Shown here: positions 1 to 7,392 of the stretch, one piece after another
How positions within the stretch are numbered: the stretch's first letter is position 1
Layout of the letters: each line of letters opens with the position of its first letter
Assembly (NCBI GenBank): GCA_937863905.1
Contig: CALMHV010000414.1
Coordinates: forward strand, 1-9,370
DNA length: 9,370 nt
Direction of reading: 5' to 3'
Source: an uncultured Bacillota bacterium
GTDB taxonomy: Bacteria > Bacillota > Sulfobacillia > UBA995 > UBA9673
The notes under the pieces: generated by a model
Told to the model about the DNA's origin: nothing
What the model saw: the letters and a program-made list of their open reading frames with translations, nothing else
Databases searched by the model: none
Translations under genes and position numbers: made by a program

Positions 1-1067
1 GCGTCTCGCATCAGGCGCTCCACCCCGTACTCCCGCATGTACCCGTTGCCGCCGTGAATCTGGACGGCCTTCACCGTGTGGTGCATGGCCACCTCGGCGC
101 ACTTCAGCTTGGCCATGGCGATCTCGGCCGTGTGCCGCCCGGGCTGGTCGTAGAGTTCAGCCGCCCGGTAGAGGAGAAGGCGGGCGGCCGCGATGTCCGT
201 CGCCATGTCGGCGATCATCCACTGGATGGCCTGTAGTTCAGCGATGGGCTTGCCGAACTGCACGCGCTCCTTGGCGTAAGTAACGGAGGCCTCATAGGCG
301 GCCTGGGCGATGCCCAGGGCCTGGGCCCCGATGCCGATGCGGCCGGCGTCGAGGGCGGCCATGGCGATCTTGAACCCCTCGCCCTCGGCCCCCAGGCGGT
401 TGGCGACCGGCACCTTGACCTTGTCCATGAACACATCCGTGGTGCTTGAGCCCCGGATGCCCATCTTGTCCTCCGGCTTCCCGAACGACAGGCCGGGCGT
501 CCCCTTCTCCACGATGAAGCAGGTGATGCCCCGGGTACCTTTGGCCGGGTCGGTGAGGGCCATGATGAGGTAGAGGTCGGCCACGTCGCCGTTGGTGATA
601 AAACACTTCTGGCCGTCGATGACGTAGTGGTCGCCCTCCAGCCTAGCCACGCTCTTTAGGCCCCCGGCGTCGGAACCCGCCTCCGGCTCCGTCAGGCAGA
701 AAGCCCCCAGCTTCTCGCCGCCGGCCAGGGCCGGCACGTACCGCCTCTTCTGCTCCTCTGTGCCGAACTTCACGATGGTCTCGGAATGCAGGGTGTTGTG
801 GACCTCGAAGATGACGGCGGTCGTCGCGCAGCAGCGAGCTATTTCCTCCACGCAGATGGCGTGGGAGAGCATGTCAAGCCCGGCCCCGCCGTACTCCTCG
901 GGCAGGTTCATCCCGATGAAGCCCCCCTCGGCCAGGATGCGGACGTTCGCGGCGGGAAACTCTCCGGTCTCGTCGTGGTGGGCCGCACGGGGTTTGAAGT
1001 GTTTCTCGGAAAGCTCGCGGATGCGATGCCTCAAGCTCTCGTGTTCCTCGCTAGGCCGGAACGGCAT
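1..1067 (-). CDS. Acyl-CoA dehydrogenase, short-chain type (3' end cut by window edge)
   Basis: FAD-dependent acyl-CoA dehydrogenase, which forms the trans-2,3 double bond of an acyl-CoA and passes electrons to an electron-transfer flavoprotein. From ATG 1067, 355 codons are visible, with SD GGAGG (1076-1080) 8 nt upstream. Family marks, in order: N-terminal helical domain; LTEPEAGSD near 125-133 and FITNG near 156-160 (flavin/substrate-binding beta domain); KMGIRGS near 201-207; GRIGIGAQALGIAQ near 242-255; KERVQFGKPI near 266-275; QIHGGNGY near 336-343. At the site where isovaleryl- and long-chain enzymes carry their catalytic Glu (just before the Arg of the GRIG segment) this protein has Gly, so the base should be the usual C-terminal Glu of the YEGT motif, a few residues beyond the window. 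That favours a short-chain/butyryl-CoA type. It follows meaB by 44 bp on the same strand. In context, butyryl-CoA made by the mutase is a plausible substrate. The family call is secure; the substrate is inferred. Confidence 0.93.
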   Translation of the reverse strand, partial: MPFRPSEEHESLRHRIRELSEKHFKPRAAHHDETGEFPAANVRILAEGGFIGMNLPEEYGGAGLDMLSHAICVEEIARCCATTAVIFEVHNTLHSETIVKFGTEEQKRRYVPALAGGEKLGAFCLTEPEAGSDAGGLKSVARLEGDHYVIDGQKCFITNGDVADLYLIMALTDPAKGTRGITCFIVEKGTPGLSFGKPEDKMGIRGSSTTDVFMDKVKVPVANRLGAEGEGFKIAMAALDAGRIGIGAQALGIAQAAYEASVTYAKERVQFGKPIAELQAIQWMIADMATDIAAARLLLYRAAELYDQPGRHTAEIAMAKLKCAEVAMHHTVKAVQIHGGNGYMREYGVERLMRD

Positions 1068-1111
1068 TCCGGTATCCTCCCTCTCGACAGCGAAGGTCGT
1101 CTGGGTTCGCC

Positions 1112-2071
1112 CTATCGTCTCTCCAGGAACTCGCGCACAAGCCCGCCGGCGGCCGTCCGGGGGTCCGACTGCCGGGCCACCACCGCCGTGACGGCCCGCT
1201 CCCACCGGCCGGCCGTCTCGGCCCAGGCGCAGGCGGCTTGTCCGGCAAGCTCCCGCACGAGCCCGCGCACCTCGGCCGTCAACTCGCGCCGGCGCCGGGT
1301 CTCGAACCGGCCGCTCTCGGCTAGGTACCTCTGATGCCTCTCCGTCGCCGCCATGAGGTCGGCCAGGCCCTCGTCCGAGGTGGCCACGGTCTTGACGATG
1401 GGCGGCACCCAAGCCTCTCCCGACGCGGCCCCGGGCGGCTGCCCCAGCTTGAGCATCATATCCAGTTCCTTGGCCAGGCGGTCGGCGCCCGCGAGGTCGG
1501 CCTTGTTGACCACCAGCACATCCGCTATCTCCAGGATGCCTGCTTTGGCGGCCTGGACCTCATCGCCGAGCCCCGGAACCAGGACGACGACCGTCGTCTC
1601 GGCGTGCCGCATGATTTCGATCTCGGACTGGCCGGCTCCCACCGTCTCGACGATCACCGCGTCGAACCCGGCCGCGTCGAGCAGCCGGATCACCGAGCCG
1701 GTGTGCCAGGACAGCCCACCGAGGTGGCCGCGCGTGGCCAGGCTGCGGATGAACACGCCGGGGTCGACGGTCCCCCGCCTCATCCGGATGCGGTCGCCCA
1801 GGATGGCCCCCCCGCTGAACGGACTCGTCGGGTCGATGGCCACCACGGCCACGCGCTGCCCGGACTGGCGGTAGAGGTAGGTGAGACCGTCGACGATGGT
1901 GCTCTTGCCGGCCCCGGGCGGACCGGTGACCCCCACGACCCGGGCCCGCCCGGTCTGGGGGTAGATAGCCGCCGCCAGTTCCGCGGCGGCGGGGTCCTCG
2001 TTCTCGGTCAGGGTGATGGCGCGGGCGAGGGCCCGCCGGTCACCAGCCAGGAGCTTGTCGGCGAGTTCCAT
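1112..2071 (-). CDS. meaB: MeaB/ArgK-family GTPase, G-protein chaperone of the B12 mutase
   Basis: A P-loop GTPase that gates adenosylcobalamin loading into its partner acyl-CoA mutase and protects it from inactivation. The 319-aa length is normal for the family. Visible motifs: Walker A GPPGAGKST (50-58); the family segment AIDPTSPFSGGAILGDRIRM (79-98); ETVGAGQSE (142-150), covering the Walker B/switch region; NKAD (189-192) for guanine specificity; and a C-terminal helical dimerisation arm rich in Arg and Glu. The ATG at 2071 lies only 9 nt after the stop of icmB. Its own SD is weak (AGGA close to the ATG), so translational coupling to icmB is likely. Because the neighbouring mutase carries isobutyryl-CoA mutase residues, this protein probably acts like MeaI, the isobutyryl-CoA mutase chaperone, rather than serving a methylmalonyl-CoA mutase. 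The family is certain; the partner assignment is inferred from position. Confidence 0.95.
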   Translation of the reverse strand: MELADKLLAGDRRALARAITLTENEDPAAAELAAAIYPQTGRARVVGVTGPPGAGKSTIVDGLTYLYRQSGQRVAVVAIDPTSPFSGGAILGDRIRMRRGTVDPGVFIRSLATRGHLGGLSWHTGSVIRLLDAAGFDAVIVETVGAGQSEIEIMRHAETTVVVLVPGLGDEVQAAKAGILEIADVLVVNKADLAGADRLAKELDMMLKLGQPPGAASGEAWVPPIVKTVATSDEGLADLMAATERHQRYLAESGRFETRRRRELTAEVRGLVRELAGQAACAWAETAGRWERAVTAVVARQSDPRTAAGGLVREFLERR

Positions 2072-2080
2072 ATCCTGTCC

Positions 2081-2488
2081 CTACGCTCCGCGGCGCCGAA
2101 TGTTGGCGAGAGTGAAGGCCACAATCTCATCGAGATTGGAGCCCGGGCCGAAGGCCCCGGCCGCCCCGGCCGCCTTGAGCGGTTCGACGTCCTCGTCGGG
2201 GATGATGCCCCCGACCAGGAGCAGCACATCATCGACCTGCCGCCCCCGCAGCAGGCCCACGACCTTGGCCACCAGCGCCAGGTGCGCGCCGGACAGGATG
2301 CTGAGCGCGACGACGTCGACGTCCTCCTGGACGGCGGCCTCGACTATCTCTTCCGGGCTCTGGTGCAGGCCCGTGTAGACGACCTCCATCCCCGCGTCGC
2401 GGTAGGCGCGGGCGATGACCTTCGCCCCGCGGTCATGACTGTCGAGCCCCGGCTTGGCCACCAGGACTCTCACCTTGCCTTGGGTCAT
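2081..2488 (-). CDS. icmB: B12-binding small subunit of acyl-CoA mutase (predicted isobutyryl-CoA mutase IcmB)
   Basis: Small subunit that holds adenosylcobalamin for the radical rearrangement done by the large subunit. The protein is 135 aa, very close to the 136 aa known for IcmB. The base-off/His-on motif DxHxxG is present as DSHDRG (16-21), with Lys12 upstream at the spacing of Lys604/Asp608/His610 in methylmalonyl-CoA mutase. The second and third cobalamin-pocket motifs are LSILSG (62-67) and VGGIIP (92-97). The start is set at ATG 2488 by a strong SD GGAGGAGG (2495-2502); the reading frame stays open to 2551, but that extension would overlap the icmA stop and has no family character. 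It lies 59 bp after icmA and 9 bp before meaB. A strong inverted repeat abuts its SD. The cobalamin-binding role is certain. The name icmB rests on the residues of the adjacent large subunit. Confidence 0.92.
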   Translation of the reverse strand: MTQGKVRVLVAKPGLDSHDRGAKVIARAYRDAGMEVVYTGLHQSPEEIVEAAVQEDVDVVALSILSGAHLALVAKVVGLLRGRQVDDVLLLVGGIIPDEDVEPLKAAGAAGAFGPGSNLDEIVAFTLANIRRRGA

Positions 2489-2503
2489 CGTCGTCCTCCT
2501 CCA

Positions 2504-2540
2504 GGCCGACCAAATCCGGACGGGTCCGGATGGTCCGGCC
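2504..2540 (-). promoter_or_regulatory. Strong intercistronic RNA hairpin between icmA and icmB
   Basis: A nested inverted repeat fills most of the 59-bp gap. The outer arms GGCCGACCA (2504-2512) and TGGTCCGGCC (2531-2540) pair over 9 bp with one bulged base. The inner arms TCCGGAC (2515-2521) and GTCCGGA (2524-2530) pair over 6-7 bp. It begins about 7 nt after the icmA stop and ends one base before the icmB SD. There is only a short U run after it in the mRNA, so it is unlikely to be an intrinsic terminator. A processing or stability element, or translational tuning of icmB, is inferred. Confidence 0.6.
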
Positions 2541-2547
2541 GGATGGT

Positions 2548-4182
<1,635 letters not shown>

Positions 4183-4216
4183 CCCCGGCCCACAAGAAGC
4201 TCCCGGACGAGCGCCC

Positions 4217-4239
4217 GCCGGCCCGCAGACAGGACCGGC
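4217..4239 (-). promoter_or_regulatory. Small hairpin in the icmA leader
   Basis: Arms GCCGGCCC (4217-4224) and GGACCGGC (4232-4239) pair over 8 bp, including one G-U pair in the minus-strand RNA, with a 7-nt loop. It lies 34 nt upstream of ATG 4182, in the 107-bp gap after the radical SAM gene. No T tract follows, so it is not an intrinsic terminator. I found no recognisable cobalamin riboswitch core in this gap. In DNA this rich in G+C such a stem could occur by chance. Confidence 0.3.
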
Positions 4240-4289
4240 CCTGGAATCGTCAACCACGATGCGGGTTACCCCCTCCGGCTGCAACTCGC

Positions 4290-4988
4290 CTACTCGCCAG
4301 ACTTCGCGGGTGGGCTTTGGCCTCCTGCCGGATCGCCCAGGCCCGGGTCGGCCACCGACCGGGGGCCACCCTCCTCGAGGTCGCGGTGGCCTGAGTCGAT
4401 GTACTCCCGGACGCGGAACTCCGCCCCCAGCTCGGAGGCTATCCTGGCGCAGTCGTCAAGGTCGACCTCCGGTACGTCCACCACCGTGAGGATGACCCTT
4501 GGAAACAGGCGGACCGCATCCCGGGCGAAGGCGAGGAGGGCCGGGTAGGCCCGCGGGCCGAAGGTCGGCTGGCACAGATCGTCGTAGAGGGCCCCGTCCT
4601 GGGCGTTCAGGCTGATGGAGAAGGTGTCGACCAAGCCCACCAGTTCCGGCAAGACGTCGCGACCCAGGGCCAGATTCCCGAGGCCGTTGGTGTCGACACG
4701 GAGGGGGGTCTTCGAGTTCGCCCGGATGAAACGAGCCACCTCGGCCAGGACATCGGCCCGCAGCAGCGGCTCCCCGTACCCGCAGAACACGACCTCATCG
4801 TAGCGGGAAGGGTCGCGCTCACGCACAGCCGCCACGTACTCGGCCGCCGGCGGCTCACTCGCCAGCCAGAGGCTGGCCCCCGCCACACCCGGTCCCGTCC
4901 GTCGAAGGCAGAAGACACAGTCGTTGACGCAACGGTTGGTCAGATTCACATAGAGGCTGCGCCCGATCTCGTACACGAGGTCGCCCAC
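4290..4988 (-). CDS. TatD-linked-type radical SAM protein
   Basis: Radical SAM enzyme of unknown reaction. The 4Fe-4S-binding CxxxCxxC motif is CVNDCVFC, with Cys20, Cys24 and Cys27 (232-aa numbering), preceded by [13 protein letters not shown] (70-74) is the SAM-binding GGE-like motif. Later blocks are [10 protein letters not shown] (97-106), [10 protein letters not shown] (121-130) and FRVREYI (191-197). These blocks, with the short length, match the small radical SAM proteins often encoded beside or fused to TatD nucleases in Clostridia. The start is GTG 4988: SD GGAGG (4996-5000) sits 7 nt upstream and lies in the last codons of the preceding gene, whose stop (4991-4993) is 2 nt away, implying translational coupling. 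An open extension to 5066 would overlap that gene and lacks family character. The last 35 or so residues are polar and Gly/Pro-rich, probably a disordered tail. No tatD gene is in the window. Subfamily assignment is from memory of its motifs. Confidence 0.85.
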   Translation of the reverse strand: MGDLVYEIGRSLYVNLTNRCVNDCVFCLRRTGPGVAGASLWLASEPPAAEYVAAVRERDPSRYDEVVFCGYGEPLLRADVLAEVARFIRANSKTPLRVDTNGLGNLALGRDVLPELVGLVDTFSISLNAQDGALYDDLCQPTFGPRAYPALLAFARDAVRLFPRVILTVVDVPEVDLDDCARIASELGAEFRVREYIDSGHRDLEEGGPRSVADPGLGDPAGGQSPPAKSGE

Positions 4989-4990
4989 CC

Positions 4991-5386
4991 CTACTCCTCC
5001 CCTTTGATCCATTTGTCGCCGTTGCGCATGAGGATGAAACCGATGATGGCGGCGAATATCCCCCACACCTTAAGCTGCGGCCAAATCCAGATCATTGTCA
5101 CCGTGCCGATGATGATGATGGCCAGGCCGATCTCAGCCACGCGGATGAACCCAAATAGGGGCAGGGCCTTGGCCACGCGTTGGCGCCAACCCAGACGGGG
5201 ACCGCCCCTCTGCCGGCCCTCCTTCGCGAGTCGCTCCTGGAGTTCGGCCAGAGGTCGCGCGGCCTTCTTAGCGACCTTCGCCGGGCCGGCCTTGGCCTGC
5301 CCCACCACGGCGCCCTTCCTTCCCGCGCCCGGGCGAGCCGGACCGCGGTCGGCGAAGATACCGCTCTTGCGTTTCTTAGGACTCAA
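4991..5386 (-). CDS. Small membrane protein with two C-terminal helices, unknown function
   Basis: I do not recognise this 131-aa protein. Residues 1-75 are strongly basic (many Lys, Arg, Ala, Gly), probably cytoplasmic and disordered, with a short helical stretch near 45-60. Two hydrophobic segments follow, about 83-102 (rich in Ile) and 105-120, joined by a tight WPQLKVWG turn, and the protein ends in a charged tail. The topology suggests a hairpin anchored in the membrane. The start is TTG 5386: SD AGGGAGG (5394-5400) is 7 nt upstream, and the in-frame TAG just before it rules out a longer protein. A nearby ATG (5391-5393) is out of frame and directly touches the SD. The SD overlaps the stop of the upstream membrane gene, and the gene's own end carries the SD of the radical SAM gene, so all three are probably translated together. 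Confidence 0.75.
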   Translation of the reverse strand: MSPKKRKSGIFADRGPARPGAGRKGAVVGQAKAGPAKVAKKAARPLAELQERLAKEGRQRGGPRLGWRQRVAKALPLFGFIRVAEIGLAIIIIGTVTMIWIWPQLKVWGIFAAIIGFILMRNGDKWIKGEE

Positions 5387-5398
5387 CGGACATCCTCC

Positions 5399-6106
5399 CT
5401 AGACCAAGTCTACCCAAGCCAGAACAACCATCACTACGGCGGCCGCGACGAAGCTCAGGCGGGCGAGACCGGGCTCCCTCCGGCCACCGGCCGCGCTCGC
5501 GGCGAAGTGACCGGCGGCAACCACGACCACAGCCAGGGGCTGTCCCAGGAAGTAGAGGACGCCCGCGCCGGTGGCGAAGCCCAGGCCGCCCAGGCCTAAG
5601 AGGGAAAAGAACGCCACCACCGGGGCCAGGGCGTAGGCCCTCCCGTCGGACGAGACGGTCATCTCGGCGGCCGTCATCCAGAGACCGACGGCCACAAGAA
5701 GGCTCAGCCGGGCGCCCCACCCCGGTCCGCCCAGGACCGTCCAAGCGATGGCGCAGGCCAGACCGACCAGGAAACCACCCACGGCCGGTTCGCTCCACCA
5801 GGCCAGGCCCGCCGGCGCCGGTACGCTCCAGACCCGCCGGAGCACGCTGAGGGCCAGGACGCCCGCGGCCACCAGCACAGCCGTGCCCAGGGCGGCGGCC
5901 AGACCGGAGCGCACGGCGAGGATGACGCAGAGCAGCAGCACGGGGCTGCCGACGAGCCAGCCGGAGACCGTGCGGCCGGCTCCCGCTTCCGGCGGCCTCA
6001 GGCTGCTGATGAACGACTCCACCCGCGTCGGACCCAATGGGGCGGCTCCTCTCAAAGGCCAGGTCGTCGGAAGCCCAATGGGTGGCCTGTCTTCCAGCGC
6101 GGCCAC
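5399..6106 (-). CDS. Multi-pass membrane protein, unknown function
   Basis: A hydrophobic protein of up to 235 aa, rich in Ala, Val, Leu and Gly. I do not recognise the family. Likely membrane segments (residue numbers from GTG 6106) lie near 50-66, 69-89, 106-126, 132-150, 158-187 (possibly two helices), 190-206 and 215-233, giving six or seven passes. No catalytic or ligand motif is apparent. The start is uncertain. GTG 6106 has AAGGA 6 nt upstream. TTG 6037 (about 212 aa) has AGAGGAG about 8 nt upstream, and the codons before it have lower third-position G/C than the rest of the gene, which favours the shorter form. An ATG at 6110 has a good SD but opens a different, Arg/Gly/Pro-rich frame. 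It follows the zinc-ribbon gene by 56 bp, and its stop lies 12 nt before the next start. Confidence 0.75.
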   Translation of the reverse strand: MAALEDRPPIGLPTTWPLRGAAPLGPTRVESFISSLRPPEAGAGRTVSGWLVGSPVLLLCVILAVRSGLAAALGTAVLVAAGVLALSVLRRVWSVPAPAGLAWWSEPAVGGFLVGLACAIAWTVLGGPGWGARLSLLVAVGLWMTAAEMTVSSDGRAYALAPVVAFFSLLGLGGLGFATGAGVLYFLGQPLAVVVVAAGHFAASAAGGRREPGLARLSFVAAAVVMVVLAWVDLV

Positions 6107-6140
6107 TCATTTTCCTTCTCCTGGTCGAGAGGCGAGACCC

Positions 6141-6155
6141 GCGGGCCGCGCCCGC
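6141..6155 (-). promoter_or_regulatory. Short GC hairpin in the gap between the two large membrane genes
   Basis: GCGGGC (6141-6146) and GCCCGC (6150-6155) form a perfect 6-bp inverted repeat with a 3-nt loop. It sits in the 56-bp gap after the zinc-ribbon gene. There is no T tract. It may be chance in GC-rich DNA, but it adds to the hairpins seen in other gaps of this run. Confidence 0.25.
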
Positions 6156-6162
6156 CGACGGC

Positions 6163-7164
6163 TCAGTCCCTCGGTTTGCCGCAGTGACGGCAGTAGGGGG
6201 TCTCGGCCAGGCCGGCCTGGCCGCAATGGGAACAGGTCGAGGAGAGCCCGCGTCCGCAACCGGGGCAGTGCCAGGCCGGGCCGCCCGCACCGTTTGCCTG
6301 GCCTGCCGCGAGCAAACCCGGATTCAGGGGAAACCCACAGTACGGGCACTGGCTGCGGCGCAGCCGGGAAGTCGCTAGACGCTTCGCGCTGGTCGCCCAG
6401 CGCCTCACGGCGACCAGACCGGCGACGCACACGGCTGACCCGGTCACCGACAGGGCTATCGGCCCGATGTCCCTCAGGACGTACCAGCCGTACTGCCCGA
6501 CCAGCCCGATGGCCTGGATACCCGCGAAGCCCATGAACGACGTGGCCAGGATGAGCTGGCGCGCGCGGCGCCGCCTCAGGCCGAGCCAGAGCCAGACCGA
6601 AAGGCCGAAGAGCGGAAGGGAGTACCCGAACCGCAGCGCAAAGATGAGCAACTGGTAGCGGTCCTCAGCGCGCTTGGCGGCCTCCCCCACGGCCCTCTGG
6701 AGCCGCTCGAAGGCCTCTCTTGGTCCGGCCAGCCGAGCCTCAAGCGACGAGGTGACCGTCTCGGCCACCTCGAATTCGCCCTGGGCCTTCTCGAAGGCCT
6801 CCTTCGCCCGCAGGTGGGCGGCGGCAAGCTCGGGCGAGGCCAGACCGCGCTCCAGGGCGACGCGATACTCCTCACGGCGGAACTCGTACTCGGCCCGGGC
6901 CCGGTCCAGGACCTGCTGGGCCTGGCTGACGGCCTCCACGCCCCGCTGGTAGTCCACCTCGACCACCCGCAACTCCCGCTCCGCCTGGGGCAGGCCTTGG
7001 GCGGCTGCGATGACCATCCAGTCCGGACGGGTCGGCAGCGAGCCCAGCCTGTCCATGATCCAGAACCCTCCCACGAGAAGAAAGACCACCAGCCCGATGG
7101 CCAGCAGCTTCTCCACGCGGGAAGACTCCACCTCATCGACCTCGGGATGAGTAACCTCCGGCAC
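6163..7164 (-). CDS. Membrane protein with coiled coil and C-terminal double zinc ribbon, unknown function
   Basis: A 333-aa protein, not assigned to a named family. Order of parts: short acidic N terminus; membrane helix at about 20-37; long charged region at about 59-170 with heptad-like Ala/Glu/Arg/Leu, very probably a coiled coil; three more hydrophobic segments near 172-195, 203-225 and 231-253; a basic linker; then four CxxC knuckles, CPYC (273-276), CPGC (300-303), CSHC (311-314) and CRHC (325-328), enough for two zinc ribbons. The coiled coil is probably outside and the zinc ribbons inside the cell, given the basic linker. The start is GTG 7164, where SD GGAGG (7173-7177) lies 8 nt upstream. 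The frame stays open to GTG 7365, but that extension has no good SD. It is the first gene of the minus-strand run. A scaffold or sensor role is possible, but nothing in the sequence fixes one. Confidence 0.75.
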   Translation of the reverse strand: MPEVTHPEVDEVESSRVEKLLAIGLVVFLLVGGFWIMDRLGSLPTRPDWMVIAAAQGLPQAERELRVVEVDYQRGVEAVSQAQQVLDRARAEYEFRREEYRVALERGLASPELAAAHLRAKEAFEKAQGEFEVAETVTSSLEARLAGPREAFERLQRAVGEAAKRAEDRYQLLIFALRFGYSLPLFGLSVWLWLGLRRRRARQLILATSFMGFAGIQAIGLVGQYGWYVLRDIGPIALSVTGSAVCVAGLVAVRRWATSAKRLATSRLRRSQCPYCGFPLNPGLLAAGQANGAGGPAWHCPGCGRGLSSTCSHCGQAGLAETPYCRHCGKPRD

Positions 7165-7392
7165 CAGTCTCGCCTCCAACACCTGAACACCCGAACACGA
7201 GGACCGTTCCACGGCCCGGGCCAGGTATCCTGCCGTCTCTCCCGGCCTGGCCCCCATCGGGGAGAGGCCGGACGGCCCCGACTCGGCAGGAAGGCCGACC
7301 ACTGCAAGGAATATGCGGGGTTGGCTCCACCGGCCCCATCCCAGAAAGCACTGTCCGAGCCTCACCCGGTAGGTCGCCTAGGAGGTTGGCCC
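7165..7392. promoter_or_regulatory. Divergent intergenic region between the minus-strand run and sucCD
   Basis: This 228-bp region must hold, or lie near, the promoters for both directions. I see no convincing -35/-10 pair on either strand. It contains the SD sites of both flanking genes (7173-7177 on minus, 7380-7385 on plus) and a bulged inverted repeat at 7232-7276. An open frame crosses it on the minus strand, but the SD evidence puts the gene start at 7164. Confidence 0.5.
7232..7276. repeat. Bulged inverted repeat in the divergent region
   Basis: GCCGT (7232-7236) pairs with ACGGC (7272-7276), and CTCTCCC (7237-7243) pairs with GGGAGAG (7260-7266). That is 12 bp interrupted by a 5-nt bulge, with a 16-nt loop that contains GGCC repeats. 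An overlapping alternative stem pairs GGGCCAGG (7218-7225) with CCTGGCCC (7246-7253), so two mutually exclusive folds are possible. No T tract follows on either strand. It could be an operator or a leader structure; this is inference. Confidence 0.4.

Noticed and set aside
4248..4253. TTGACG on the minus strand upstream of icmA as a -35 box
   Set aside because: No acceptable -10 sequence lies 16-18 nt downstream of it.
4183..4289. Cobalamin riboswitch ahead of the B12-dependent mutase
   Set aside because: The conserved B12-box type core could not be found, and the gap is too short for a full riboswitch of this class.
6052..6162. Possible TGA read-through of the zinc-ribbon protein, giving about 36 extra residues before the next stop
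   Set aside because: The zinc ribbon is already complete at the TGA, the extension has weaker third-position G/C, and it overlaps the next gene's start region.
5376..6290. A 304-codon minus-strand frame overlapping the multi-pass membrane gene, with a well-placed SD before an internal ATG at 6110
   Set aside because: Its product is Arg/Gly/Pro-rich and unstructured, while the alternative frame encodes regular membrane helices. A frameshift joining the two cannot be excluded but nothing requires it.
7165..7365. Longer form of the zinc-ribbon protein starting at GTG 7365
   Set aside because: The extra 67 residues have no good SD at their start, no recognisable domain, and would take up most of the divergent promoter region. 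GTG 7164 has an ideal SD.
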